Assembly: GCF_022539505.1 (NCBI RefSeq)
Contig: NC_061510.1
Span: 98,968,292-99,032,291 of the forward strand
Source: Lolium rigidum
Lineage: Eukaryota; Streptophyta; Magnoliopsida; Poales; Poaceae
Direction: 5' to 3'
Length of the DNA: 64,000 nt
Made by a program: the position numbers and the translations under genes. Shown here in pieces: positions 33,529 to 45,155 of this stretch. The notes below the pieces were generated by a model, which ran no database searches, was not told where the DNA came from, and was given only the letters and a program-made list of their open reading frames with translations. How positions within the stretch are numbered: the first letter of the stretch is position 1; every line of letters starts with the position of its first letter.

Positions 33529-33872
33529 TTTTTTTTTTTTTCCGAACACAGTACAATCAAAGACGCTCATACATACGCGCGCGCGCACACCCCTATAAAC
33601 GCACACACGCACACCCTACCTCTATGAGCACCTCCAAGAGACTGGGTTGAAAAACTGATCCGGCGGGTCTTGAGATTGACAAAGTCACCACAGGCGCCTC
33701 GCTGTCGACGGGAACGTCGCCTCCCACTAAAGAATATTCCACCTTTATGAGACACCAAAGTGTCAAATCTAGGATTTGAACTCTGGTGGGCTGGGGGTGC
33801 CACTACCCTTCTAACCATCCAATCACAGGTTTTTTTTTTTGACAATAACCATCCAATCACAGGTTGGTTCTC
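33529..33872 (-). mobile_element. tRNA-derived SINE
   Basis: On the minus strand the element starts GAGAACCAACCTGTGATTGG and has an A-box-like TGGTTAGAAGGGTAG. It has a B-box GAGTTCAAATCC (plus-strand 33772-33783) and ends TGTACTGTGTTCGG followed by 13 A. The target duplication is TTGCAATTGG at 33519-33528 and 33873-33882. This is the grass SINE type with the CAGCCCACC..GTTCAAATCC core. It sits about 230 bp upstream of the Josephin start codon. Its 5' end contains a second tiny insertion (33830-33845). Confidence 0.85.
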
Positions 33873-34141
33873 TTGCAATTGGGGTTTCTACCTGCGCGGA
33901 TCAACTATGCGCAAACTTTCTGTGATATGACGTCACCCACTAGGTCCAGTTTACTTCTTTTCTAGCAAGAAGGAAAACGTACACGAACACACACGAAGAC
34001 GCGTTTATCGCACGGTGTAATTTACATTTAAAGTATTGAACCTGGATAAACAAAAAAATAAGTACTCGTACTAAATTGCATGGCGGGTAACCTAACATAC
34101 CGGCGCGGTTCGATTGGTTGGGTCATCATACACTGATTATA

Positions 34142-34422
34142 CCCCCTTCATCGTCAAATAAGTGTACATCTAACTCTAAATTTTATACACAAAAAAAGTG
34201 TACTCATATCTTTTCAATGCACTTTAATTGCTTCGTTCTCATCGCACAAAAATCAAATCCAATAATATTAATCACATATTCTTCTTGTTTTCTACATGCA
34301 CTCAACTCATTGGAGGTGAAAGAATTAAAGAGGAGAGATGCATGTTTCCAATGTACTTTTCCCCCCACTTCATAATTTATCTTGGAAAACCCGCATGTAC
34401 ACTTATTTGTGGACGGAGGGAG
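34142..34422. mobile_element. Stowaway-type MITE
   Basis: It is flanked by TA (34140-34141 and 34423-34424). Left end CCCCCTTCATCGTCAAATAA and right end TTATTTGTGGACGGAGGGAG are near inverted repeats, and GTGTAC continues the match inward. It is 281 bp long. Confidence 0.85.
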
Positions 34423-34822
34423 TACGCCATTATAGTGTTTGAACTTGTTTTAGCTGCTCGAGTGTGGTCACCGCCGTGTGTAGAGCGATGTATCGGCTAA
34501 CGTGTCATGCGCAAGACCCATATGTTAGTCCGGTTGTGTCTTACCTCAATCGCTCCGCATTAATTTTGCGAAAATCCCCTCGTTAAATACTGGACAACCT
34601 GATGTGCCTGACCGCCACTACCATAGCAGTGTACTACCCCCGATTATTACGAGAAGCATAGAAGGGAGAGGGAACGGCGACACACCAACAAGGAAGAATG
34701 GAGAGTGGCGGCCCCACAAATCAACACATCACTTTTCTACGCACTTTGTGCTCACCTGTGTGCATCTTAGATGAACTTCCTGATTGGTCACCCATCCTCA
34801 AATCGCTCCAGATTAAACACGC

Positions 34823-35153
34823 TTGACCTTGAGGTTCTTTGCGTGAGCTTTCCAAAAAAAGAAGTTACAACTTGTTGGTATGAGCATGCTATCAATCCTA
34901 TTAAGTTCTGTTTCAGGATATCACACCCATCCCCTTGTAGAAGATCGACGCCCTCATCGATCAGTCCCAAGCGAGGAACTTCCCCTCTTAACCTTGGGGT
35001 TCTTCGCGAATGAGCTTCAGAAAATGAAGATGCAACCTGTTGGTATGAATATTTTATTAATCCTAGTAAGCCATGGTACAAGATATCATACTTATCTCCC
35101 CTTAGAAGATCTACGCCCTCGTAGATCGGCCCCAAGCCAGGAACTTCCCCTCT
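34823..35153 (-). repeat. 165-bp tandem duplication, coding-like on the minus strand
   Basis: Units 34823-34987 and 34988-35153 are about 80% alike. On the minus strand both stay open in one frame (35159-34788) and encode a duplicated block of about 55 residues: VPGLGPIYEGVDLLRGDKYD in one and VPRLGLIDEGVDLLQGDGCD in the other, each followed by SYQQV. I do not recognise the protein. It could be a fragment of a transposon ORF or of a host gene. Confidence 0.6.
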
Positions 35154-35199
35154 TGGCACATGTATGTACGTCCAGTGCCATGTCGTGTGCCATGGCGGG

Positions 35200-35583
35200 T
35201 CACACTAGCCAGGCACCACATACCCGAGCTCCTGAACCGCACAAATCCAGTAGACTCTGTCTCTCCGTATGACCAGAATCCTCCATGATTGTTTCTAGGT
35301 TCCTCTCCGCCGCGCGATGTTGAGCCTTTTCCAGCGTCGGAATGTTCGCCGCCAACCCCTTGTGCCTCGAGCTCTTGCGCACCACGGATGGCGCAGTCTT
35401 GCCCTTTCCTACATCCACATCCACCGTCTTCGTGCGCTTGTCACGTGCCGACACTAGCACCTCTGGCACCTCCCGCTGCAGCAGGTCTAGTGAGGGTGTT
35501 GCACCCGTGATCGTCGCGACGCCCCGGGCCTTGACCACCGTCGCCTCGGGCTCCACCACCATGTCCTCCACCGGTGATGGCAT
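35200..35583 (-). pseudogene. possible LINE-type ORF fragment
   Basis: A 127-codon minus-strand frame contains VRKSSRHKGLAANIPTLEKA followed by QHRAAERNLE. The basic 'RKSSR' box and 'A..RNLE' ending resemble the tail of nucleic-acid-binding ORF1-like proteins in grass retroelements. No catalytic domain is nearby, so it is a fragment at best. The stretch 35590-35890 shows nothing more. Confidence 0.3.
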
Positions 35584-35905
35584 GTCCCATGGACTGCAAC
35601 ATCAGGAGCCGACCTCTCGTCGGGCAATTGGTCGAACGCGGCCCAATCATGGCGGCGCATTCTTTGCATATACTAGGTCTCAGTTTCGACATGTAGGATT
35701 ACATATTTTAGAATGTACTCTACTAGTAATATTTTTTGGAATACTGCGTTGAAAGTCCACCCACCAAAGAAGAAGAGACGAAGGACGGAACTACCGATGG
35801 ATCCAGGGCGACCGGAAGAACTCAACGGCATATTCCGGTCTTCACGAGTAACACAGATGAAACATCTTTGAGCCGTCGGCGTGGTAAACTAAACACCAGT
35901 ACGTC

Positions 35906-36807
35906 GAAAACGAATCGGACAAGCACGAACCGTTTTTCCTCTCCGCTCGTGAGAGGCGGCGGCGGAGGGCGATCCAATCTTCCCAATCTCCGGCCAGGGC
36001 GCTGGGCCTGGTTTCCTCTCCCTCCGCTTGCCGCTTTGGCGGCGGCATGAGGGAGGGGAACCTCGTTCCTCCGTTCTGGCCTAGTAGTTAGGGTTGGTTT
36101 TTGTCTCCTATGGTGCGTCGTTGGGGTGGTGGGAGCGGCGTCCGGGCAAATAAATCTGCCACAACTCCATTCCCACACCGGCGGCGACCTTCACGGCGGC
36201 GTCTCGGAGTTGTTGGCAACGTGTGCTTGTCGATCTTTCAGGTCGGCGGCTTGGTCTTCTCGCCGTTCTTCGGATCCGGCGAGATCCGTTTCTCGACGTG
36301 TCACTGGCGTTTGTCGTTGTCCACGACGGCGCTGGGGGCCGGGGCGAGGTGGTTCTTCTGGAGCGAAGATGATGGTCCGGAGGTGGTGGTTATGTCGTTC
36401 TTCTCCGACTTCGTCGATGGGAGGCGGCGTACCTTGGTCCAAGACAAGCACGGGGACGTCCCCGGTCGACGTGCCACGGCGACATGTGCCTCGCTGCTTG
36501 CAGCAGGCCTGTTCATCGACTCACAAAGCCTCGTTAGCGATGGTGCTTTTTTGGATCTTGCAATGGTGGAGGTTCGGCGTCTCTTCTTGCGTTCGTCTTG
36601 GCGGCGTTGGAATTGGACGGTGGCCGCTGGCAACGGTGGTTGCAGGAAATCCTAGAGATCGTTTTGTATTTCTCGATCTTTTAGGTTTTTATCTGCAAAT
36701 TCAGGATAATCATTTTATTCCGGTTTGTCTTTTAGTTTCCACATGTGTTGCTTCATGTAATTTGGTGTTCGATTAATGAAATATATGTGGTTGCTCTCAA
36801 AAAAAAA
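35906..36807 (+). mobile_element. second poly(A) retroposon with long target duplication
   Basis: It ends in a run of A (36799-36810). The direct repeat AAACACCAGTACGTC occurs at 35891-35905 and 36808-36822, the A bases being shared with the tail. The body is about 0.9 kb and GC-rich at its 5' side, with no reverse transcriptase. The open frame 36101-36655 is not recognised. Its architecture is the same as the element at 4281-5323: GC-rich head, TGTAATTT..ATGAA near the 3' end, poly(A). Confidence 0.85.
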
Positions 36808-36822
36808 AAACACCAGTACGTC

Positions 36823-37378
36823 CCTGTCCAGTCTTCTCCTACGAAATGTACCGACTGCGCTTTCCTCGCAACACGCCAAGGTGTGAGATATCCTGCAAAG
36901 CTGCACGTCACTCTCGATCAACTCAAACGGATCTAATTTGAAAACCAAAACCCAAAACTGAAACCTGAATAACCAAACCTTGCTGAAGGAGGGGTGGTTG
37001 ACCTGATATGGTATTGGTTGGAGAATTCGCGAGTAATTTATTCGAGTATGCATTTTTCCAATTAAAAAACGTGTATTTTTTAGAGGATATTTTTAAAAAC
37101 GTGTACTGAATAATATTCTAACTAACAAACTGTCTTTAAAAATGGTGGTTGGAGGACACGAGCAGTACAGTAAGCAGTAGTCTGAACTTGAAGGAAGGGG
37201 AAGCAGGGCCAGCACGGGACCGAAGGAGACCACGCCTCCGTCTCCCCCACGGCAACCAACCCGAGGAGGCCGGCCAAGCAACAGCGGCTGCCGTAAGTTT
37301 TCCGGCAGCCTACGACGCCGCGGCGGCGATCCCGAGGTGGCGAGGCGGCCCGGAGGGAGGTAAGCAGGCGCCGCGGAG
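36823..37378. other. spacer and PXN upstream region
   Basis: This lies between the retroposon and the PXN start codon. It turns GC-rich after about 37200, as expected for a grass 5' UTR. No TATA box that I trust. Confidence 0.4.
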
Positions 37379-40300
37379 ATGTCGGACGCGCTGATCAACG
37401 GCCTCGCCGGCGCCGGCGGCGGGATCGTCGCCCAGCTCCTCACCTACCCCCTGCAGACCGTACGTCTCGCCTCCTCTCTCCCCGTGCTCGTGGATTGCTC
37501 GCGTGCTTGCCTCCTGTTGTTGCTGCTTCCGCGTGCTGAACGGGGAGGGTTTCAGGTGAACGCGCGGCAGCAGACGGAGCGCGACCCCTCCAAGCCGGCG
37601 TTCAAGGACGGCGCCGTCCGCCAGATGTGCCTGGTCCTCCTCCTCCCCCTAACCCCCTTCTCCTATTCACCCCAACTGACGAGTAATTTAGCCTGATCCG
37701 AGTCTAACGCTGCCGTGATCCCCGATTCTGCTCTAGCAGGTGGTGAAGAACGAGGGGTGGGAGCGCCTGTACGGCGGCCTGGCGCCCTCCCTCGTCGGCA
37801 CCGCCGCCTCCCAGGTCGGTCGATCCGCCAACCTCCCGCCCGCCCGCCTTGGTTTTGACATGATTTACACGCTACTGAGATTGAAACTGCCGTGCTATCA
37901 GGGTGTCTACTACTACTTCTACCAAATATTCCGGAGCAGGGCGGAGGCGGCATCCCTCCAGCGGTCCATCAGAGGAATTGGCGATGGATCCGTCGGGATG
38001 CTTCAGTCTCTCACTGTCGCTGCACTTTCTGGGTAACAGTTCTACTTTCATGTGTGCATTTGTCGTTGACTTCTTCTAATTGCATTGCTTTTCCTGTGCA
38101 TAATTTGTTGTAAGCTGCAAAAGGTTACGGCTTATGTTGACGATGCTGTTGATTCTCAATTTGCAGATGCGTCAATGTACTTCTCACAAACCCAATCTGG
38201 GTTATTGTTACGCGGATGCAAGTAAGCAAATGCAACTTTCTGGGAACGGTGTCTCCCAGTCAACAGCTTTTAGTGGAAATCATTTGCTAACGCATCCTGG
38301 AGTATAATTTATTATTTCCTGCAGACTCACAGAAAGGCAAACAAACAGCAAAGCCCCGAGGGTTTGACTTCTGCTCTTGACAAGGCTCTACAAAGTGCCC
38401 CAGTGGAAAACATCCCTCATAAAACTATCAACGTTGTATGTATCTCCGATCATTTTCCCTGTAGAATAAGATAATCTATCCGTGCAATTACATTTCGTTG
38501 ATTACCACATGCCAGATTAACATCCTTTCTTACCTGTGTGGGAAAAAGTTGCTGTACTTCACTTTTAAGCTTGCTATTATCATTTTGCATCTTGAATATA
38601 TCTGTTTGCAGTTTTATGTGTATATGAATGTTTATCTTGTTACCAATAGTTCATATACAGCCAAGTTTCTTTTGTTCTAACTCAGCAGTGTGCCATTTTA
38701 TTTAGCTATTTCACAACTTCTGACATCAGCCCAAAACCGTATAACGTTGTTTAGGAATGGAACACATGTATCCTCATAATCACTAAGATCTGAAACTAAT
38801 AAATTCCCCCCTTGTTTGCCCAGCTGTTTTGAATTGGTAATGCTGTAAATTTAGTTAAGTCTAGGGTTCTTAGATCCAAAGGGTGTCATGATTCACTGGC
38901 TAAACAAATGATACATCCAAATTTAGACAAATCTAAGACATCCTTTTATGGATAGAGGCTTACATGATATATTCTTCACATCATTACTGTGTTGCTGCAA
39001 GTATCATACAACAAAAATATATATGGTTTGTGCTTTTCAATAAAAACCACTTGGCTTGAGCTGACTCTTTGAATCTTATTAATTCCGAAACATGATTGAC
39101 ATATAAGGAATGTAATTTCTCTGAGCTAAAATATTGGTACATTTTACTTTTGCCTCTTTATCAAGCTAGTGAAATGCAAACCTCGCTGGCCTTGGGTGTA
39201 TATATGTTTCACCTTTTTTCATTTAAAAACCTTTACCGCAGCTACAGAATAGACTACTATCATACAGTAAATATGAGAAACAATTGAATTGTAAACAAGG
39301 TCTAAGTTCGCATAGGCCCATGATGGAAGGACCTGGGAATCATCTTGTGGTCTACAATCCCCATTAGAGACCAAGAAATAGTGTACTATAAGAACGGGGC
39401 GAGCAGTATTAACTTTATGAGGGAAAATAACAAATTTGTGCTTTTTTGCTGTAGTTATTTTCTGTATTTATCTAAGGCTGCTATTTCATACTCGATCTTA
39501 ATATAAAGCCGTTTGAACTGCTACAATTCTGCTTTAGTTTGGAGTATGGTTGATTTACTTGGTCTGGCTACAGATTCAGGATCTTTACAAGGAAGCTGGA
39601 GTGTTGGGCTTCTGGAAAGGGGTTATTCCTGCTCTTATTATGGTAAGTCGTTTTTTCCAAATCTTCTATTTTGCTCAATGATTTTACGAGGGTTGTTCAC
39701 GATGTTTCACCTGTTACTACTTACTAGGTCAGCAACCCCGCAATCCAGTTCATGTTGTACGAGGCTCTTCTGAAGAAGCTGAAGAATAAACGGGCCACTA
39801 ATTTGAAGGGGGCTCAGGGACTAACTGCTCTTGAAGTAAGCTTTAGCTTTTCTGGTGAATAGTACATATTATTAGTGTGTGCACTGCATCACATCAACTT
39901 TCTTATGCTGGGGCCTGAAGGCCCTGAACCTATACTTATGAATACTAAAACGTTGACCAACGGGGGAAGGATCTCCCTTGGCTATACGTTTTTAGTTAAA
40001 TGAAACCTCTCCAATGATTTTTCACGTTAATAACGCATCAGCCCTAGTCCGTAGGCTTCACATGCGATTCAAAACGGGTGGAGCCACCAAGCCAGCGCTT
40101 GGTTCTTATACTTACGAATACTCGAAAGCTTGTTTATGTATGACGTATATTCAGTCTGGAAAATTAGGACATGATTCACTGAAAGCACTTTGGAATTTTG
40201 ATGTGGTTCCCAAACACTAGTATCTCTTTGTTAGTTAGCAATGTTATGGGAATTCCCAACAGCTAACCTCCTTTGTAAAAACACATGTTCAGATTTTTCT

Positions 40301-40854
40301 TCTTGGAGCTGTTGCAAAACTGGGCGCAACTCTTGTTACATATCCACTTCTAGTTGTGAAGGTAATTATTTGGTGCACCCAATATAACTGCAGCTAATCC
40401 GCTGAATATTTGTGCACATAAAACTGAACCGTGTTTATGCTGCAGGCAAGACTTCAAGCAAAGCATATGATCGACGATGACAAGAAGCATCGCTACAAAG
40501 GTACATGACCAGCCATCATTCCTTTTTAAAATGTTGAGTCAGTACAATTGCTTCAGATCCTCCTGCTATCAAGTCTTTACTTCTCTTTCAGTTACTATTT
40601 CATGCTTTTACTGGCTTTCCTATCAAATGTTGATTGCACCGTGTCTTCGCTTTTCAGGCACATTTGACGCAATCACAAAAATGATGCATTATGAAGGCCT
40701 TTCTGGGATGTACAAAGGAATGGGCACAAAAATTGTTCAAAGTGTTTTTGCTTCCGCTCTCCTTTTCATGATCAAGGAGGAGCTGGTGAAGGGTGCTCGA
40801 TTATTGGTCACAGGTGACACTAGTCTGGTTAAGAAGTTGCCGTCAAAGCCGTGA
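37379..40854 (+). CDS. PXN: peroxisomal NAD carrier (mitochondrial carrier family)
   Basis: This carrier brings NAD+ into peroxisomes (exchange with AMP/CoA in vitro) and supports beta-oxidation. Eleven exons join in phase: 37379-37459, 37556-37633, 37740-37814, 37902-38032, 38167-38221, 38325-38435, 39574-39642, 39728-39835, 40293-40361, 40446-40500 and 40658-40854. The product is 342 residues. It has three carrier repeats with six expected membrane helices. The signature sites are YPLQTVNARQQTE (repeat 1), NPIWVIVTRMQTH (repeat 2) and YPLLVVKARLQAKH (repeat 3). The usual acidic residue after Pro is replaced in all three, as in the SLC25A17/PXN group. The exon 2 donor (CTG then GTCCTC) is weak. 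The exon 3 acceptor could lie 3 bases earlier at 37737, adding Gln. The C-terminus (KKLPSKP) is not a canonical PTS1, in line with a membrane protein. Confidence 0.93.
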
Positions 40855-41628
40855 AGGTGATCTAGGTCTTTGCAGATGTATTAGTTGCTGGTTATATATC
40901 ATAAACAAACGGTGAACGGGGTCAGCAAAAAGAGCTCACCTCTGTTAGGAGCTATCAAGTTACAAACTGTAGGATCTAGTGAATTATGGGGAGGTATGAA
41001 CTCGACATTATACAGTGAAAACTATGATTCTTGTAGGGACCGGAAACTGTATACAGTATTGGATAGGGTATTAAGTTATTAATGTAAAATGTATTTAGGA
41101 ATGTTGAACATTCAAAATAAGATGGTAATATGAAGTGCTAGTATCTACTGTACTCAGATTTCTTGGGCTGTTTTAGCTTGTACTATGTTTTGTGAACGGA
41201 TGGCTTGTTTGTCTGAAAATCGGCAGTTGCTTCAACTTATCCAACCATACGGCGAACTATGCAAAAATACCCATCGACATTTGAAACTATATACTTGCTG
41301 TGATGCTGGTATTTTAGGGACGGTAGCTGGAAACTAGCAACCTGTTAAAATTACAAATGGGATTTGATTGGATCTTTTTGGGGTGTTCATCTTTACCTTG
41401 ACCTGGGAGCTGAAACTTATCAAAACCCTGTATATAAACAATGGAAGCTACGACTTTAGCTCCAAAATAATACTCCTATGTTCCAGTTATTTTTATTAAA
41501 CATTATTTATTTAAAACATTAATCCTAAATGTGACCGAGGACTGGTGAGTAAGCATCGAGTATTGACTAGTGTACTGACTTGGCGCGGCCAAGTAGACCG
41601 AGGCAGTGCGCGACGGACCTAGACAGTT
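40855..41628. other. PXN 3' UTR and flank
   Basis: The first 250-300 bp are the likely PXN 3' UTR. The remainder is AT-rich, without a recognisable gene or repeat. Confidence 0.4.
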
Positions 41629-41631
41629 TTA

Positions 41632-43008
41632 GGGTCTGTTTGTTTGGGCTGCAGCTTTGGAAAAGCAGCTGTAGCTGGTGGGCTGTGGAAAAGCAGCTGT
41701 AGAAAGCAGCTGTTGGAAGCAGAGATTTGATGTTTGGCAGGAGTGCTTTTTACGTCTGCTGCTGTTAGTTTTAGGAGTGAAATGTCTAGAATGCCCATAA
41801 GTGCTTAAGATGTTGTATAAATGTTGTTTTGTCTGTTTCATTACATGATTATCATGCCTAATAACTAACTTACCCCAATTTATCCCCTTTTTTACGCATA
41901 CAAAATAACATAGTAGTATCACGGCTGTCCATGTTCATCAACTCACATCACTTAAATAAGTTTATTACTCCGTAACATTTGGAAGTCCATGTTTATCTTG
42001 GCTTTTCAATTTTGAATTTTGCCTTCTATTGCGCAAATCACATGACCATGTGTGCAAAATGTTTGGAATTAATGCAAATAGCAAGCAAATATAAAAGCTG
42101 TTTGGAATCTATAGATACAGATCTTGGAGCCTTTGCAAATAGCAATCTCACACATCCACGATATTTCACGGAATCACACAGGTCTAGCCGCCCAGATATC
42201 TCACGGAATGAACCGATGAAAGAATACACATACAGATCTTGCTGTCTTTGCAGATTCAGGATAGCAAAAGGGCGCCCGAACATAACCGATGCCGCTGGAT
42301 GGTAGGACGACTGGGACGAGCTTGTGAACAGCGGTGAGGACGAGGACGAGGTCCTCCTGCCGGAGATGGGCTCGATCCAGCGGGCAGCCGACGGCGACCA
42401 GACCGGGAGGACGGGAATGGAGAGGAGGAGTGCTGGGACGGTGGCGGTTGCTGGCGGCCATGTAGGCCGTGAACAGCGACGGCGGCGAGCTGCAGGAGGA
42501 CGGGAATGGAGAGGGGGAGGAGTGCTGGGACGGTGGCGGCTGTTGTTGGCGACGACGACGGTCGGGGACGGCGGCGAGCTTCAGAAGGACGAGAATGGAG
42601 AGGAGGACGAGTGCTGGGACGGCGGCGGCGGTTGCTGGTGGCCATGAACGGCGGCGGCGGCCGAGAAGGGGAAACCTAACCCTAGCTGCCATGGAAACGG
42701 GACGGGAGGAGGGGGGAAATGAGCACGGGGTGTCGGGCCGGGTTGGCTTTGCGAGGGCAGGCCGCACTTATATGGGATGGCAGTTCTTGCATAAATATTT
42801 TGAAGTGTTGGGGACAATCGGGTCATTTACCATTCGGGAAGCGGAGAAAGCTCGGGAAGCAGGTCCTGACCAGCTTCGGCGTTCGTAGTGTATTTCGTCG
42901 CCGCGCTTCGGAGAAGTGCTTTTGTAATTCTTGCTGTTTGTTTGACCTGTCCGCTTTTGCATCCCAAAAGCTTCAAAAGCAGAAGTAGAAGCTTAAACAA
43001 ACAGGGCC
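41632..43008. mobile_element. Harbinger-type element just upstream of RPL4
   Basis: The left end GGGTCTGTTTGTTTGGGCTG and the right end AAGCTTAAACAAACAGGGCC are inverted repeats. Similarity continues inward through GCAGCTTT and AAAAGCAG. The flanking duplication is TTA (41629-41631 and 43009-43011). It is 1377 bp. The interior is AT-rich on the left and has a GC-rich tandem repeat (42400-42650) on the right. No transposase is recognised; a minus-strand open frame (42767-42201) over the repeat gives only low-complexity Pro/Ser/Arg sequence. Confidence 0.82.
42400..42650. repeat. GC-rich minisatellite inside the Harbinger-type element
   Basis: GGACGGGAATGGAGAGG followed by AGGAGTGCTGGGACGGTGGC recurs three times (about 42409, 42499 and 42585), with gaps of about 90 bp and variants in between. 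Confidence 0.75.
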
Positions 43009-43164
43009 TTATGCACTCGTGCCGTCGTGCGTGTGGCCAAACGGGTGTGGATAAAGGGATAGAAGCGGCAGCTGCAGCGGGCAGAGCCATCTCCCCCTTC
43101 TCCGTCCGCCCCCCAGCGCAGCGCAGCGCAGCTCACCGAGCGCACTAGAGCCGCCGCCGCCGCA

Positions 43165-45155
43165 ATGCCGGTCTCCTCCATGGCCTCGTCGCTCCTCCTC
43201 TCGCTCTCCGCCTCTTCCTCCTCCTTCCTCGCCTCCTCCTCGCTCTCCTTCCTCCCCGCCTCCTCCTCCCCGCACGCCTCCGCCGCCGCCGGCAGGGGCA
43301 GGCCGTCCGCCTCCATCCTCCGCGCGCTGCGCGCCGAGGCCACCACCCTCCCAGTGATCTCCTTCACCGGCGAGAAGGTCGGCGAGGTCTCGCTCGACAT
43401 CAAGTCGGCGTCGCCCGCCACCGCGCGCGCCGTCGTGCACCGCGGCCTCATCACCGACCGCCAGAACGCGCGCCGGGGCACGGCCTCCACGCTCACCCGC
43501 GGGGAGGTCAGGGGCGGCGGGCGGAAGCCGTACGGCCAGAAGAAGACCGGGAAGGCGCGGCGCGGGTCCACGCGCACCCCGCTCCGCCCCGGCGGCGGCG
43601 TCATCTTCGGGCCCAAGCCCCGGGACTGGTCCATCAAGATCAACCGCAAGGAGAAGCGCCTCGCCATCTCCACCGCGCTCGCCAGCGCCGCCGTCGCCAA
43701 CGACTCCTTCGTCGTGCAGGAGTTCGACGACGAGTTCGCCACGGGCCCGCGGACCAGGGACTTCGTGGCCGCGCTGCAGCGCTGGGGGCTCGACCCCAAG
43801 GAGAAGGCCATGTTCCTCTCCACGGAGCTTGATAACAATGTGCGCCTTAGCGGCAGGAACATCGGCACCCTCAAGATGCTCACCCCCAGGACGCTCAACC
43901 TTTACGACATCCTCGACGCCCGCAAGCACTTCTTCACCCCCTCCGCCATTGACTACCTCAACTCCAGGTACGGTACCACGGTGTTTGATGAATATGAGGG
44001 CGATACCGATGGCGAGGATGACGGTGAAGAGGAAGCGGTCGAGGAGCAAGAGGGAGAAGGAATCACAGAGGAGGTTGCCCAAGGTACATATAGCTAGCTA
44101 TGCATCAACATTTTGCACTACGGATTGGAGTGTGCTGCTTGATTTTTTTTTGTGCTAGCATGCGTGAAAATGAGCTAGTAATTCAAAGCCAAAATCCGTT
44201 AGGTGTACATTAGTCAGGAATGAATAGCTGCTTTTTAGTGACTAATAAACTCTCAAGAATACCACAATTGGGGCTTTCAAATTATCTAATGATGTGAATT
44301 GAATTGCCTGCTCTTGCTTCAGATAGCCTGTGCGGTGTATTGCGTTTGCACTAAATTGTTATTTGTGGCGTAAAAGGTGAATGAAATCCGAAAGCTTATA
44401 CTATAATGTGTTCACTGAAATGCCAGCATTACAATGTTATCAGTTGTCCGCTGCCCCCTCCAGTTAGGCTTGCAATGAGACTGCAAAACTTAATGAAGCA
44501 GCTGAACAATTTACAACTGAGGATGACCTCGCATAGCAAATTTAATCTTTTACGCCAAAGATGGATTTAAAGTTCAAGCATTGAACTGACAAACAGTAAA
44601 AAAGGGGATGAAACTGTGCTATCGATGAATTACATGGAAGTATAATTCCAGGAATCCTGATGCATTTGTTGTAGCGGCACATTCTCCTGAATACATGTTC
44701 AGTTGTACTTTAGTGTTAGAATTTGGTGAATTATCTAGCTTTCCAATGGAGGATGTCTAGCTTGAGCAGATAAGAGTAGCCAGCAGGCGGCGACGAATGA
44801 AGTTTTGGTCTTCTAACATAACAAACTTTTAAAAATGCAATTCCTTCTAAACAAAAAGGTAGGCAGGGCTCCTGCCATAGTACCTCAAAAGAAAATAAAA
44901 ACAATTTGGAATTAATTTAACGAAGCAGCTAGTATTAAATATGCTGGATGCAGTAAAATAAGAGCTAAATCTGGTTATGACAAATATTTTCTCAAGAGCA
45001 GGGGTTACAGTAGATAAGTAATTCGGTGTTATTTCGTACACCGTTTTGATATTATTTTAATTGCGTCTGGCTGGCTCTACTAGTACTTCTATTAATTTTT
45101 AGTTTCTTAAGAAGTTTGTGTTATATCATTTTCAGATCAGACTGAAGAGGCCTAG
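43165..45155 (+). CDS. RPL4: 50S ribosomal protein L4, chloroplastic
   Basis: A nuclear gene for the plastid ribosomal large-subunit protein L4 (bL4/uL4 family), which binds 23S rRNA and lines the exit tunnel. Exon 1 is 43165-44083 and exon 2 is 45136-45155. They join in phase to 312 residues; the second exon adds only D-QTEEA. The first ~50 residues are Ser/Ala-rich (transit peptide). The mature part has VISFTGEKVGEVSLDI, the L4 hallmark GGGRKPYGQKKTGKARRGS (from about residue 117), then RPGGGVIFGPKPRDW and LNLYDILDARKHFF. The C-terminus is a plastid-type acidic tail (DTDGEDDGEEEAVEEQEGEG). An ATG five codons downstream (43180) is a possible alternative start. A Harbinger-type element ends 156 bp upstream of the ATG, so little native promoter remains between them. 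Confidence 0.95.

Noticed and set aside
33529..33872. tRNA gene candidate from A- and B-box-like motifs
   Set aside because: No cloverleaf can be formed; the boxes belong to a SINE with A tail and target duplication.
39840..40260. Possible retroelement fragment in PXN intron 8
   Set aside because: A few phrases (GGTGGAGCCACCAAGCCAGC) looked familiar, but no ends or coding motif support a call.
43009..44082. Long minus-strand frames (301 and 357 codons) opposite RPL4
   Set aside because: They mirror the GC-rich RPL4 exon, are Gly/Glu/Arg low-complexity, and resemble nothing. The plus strand encodes a clear L4 protein.
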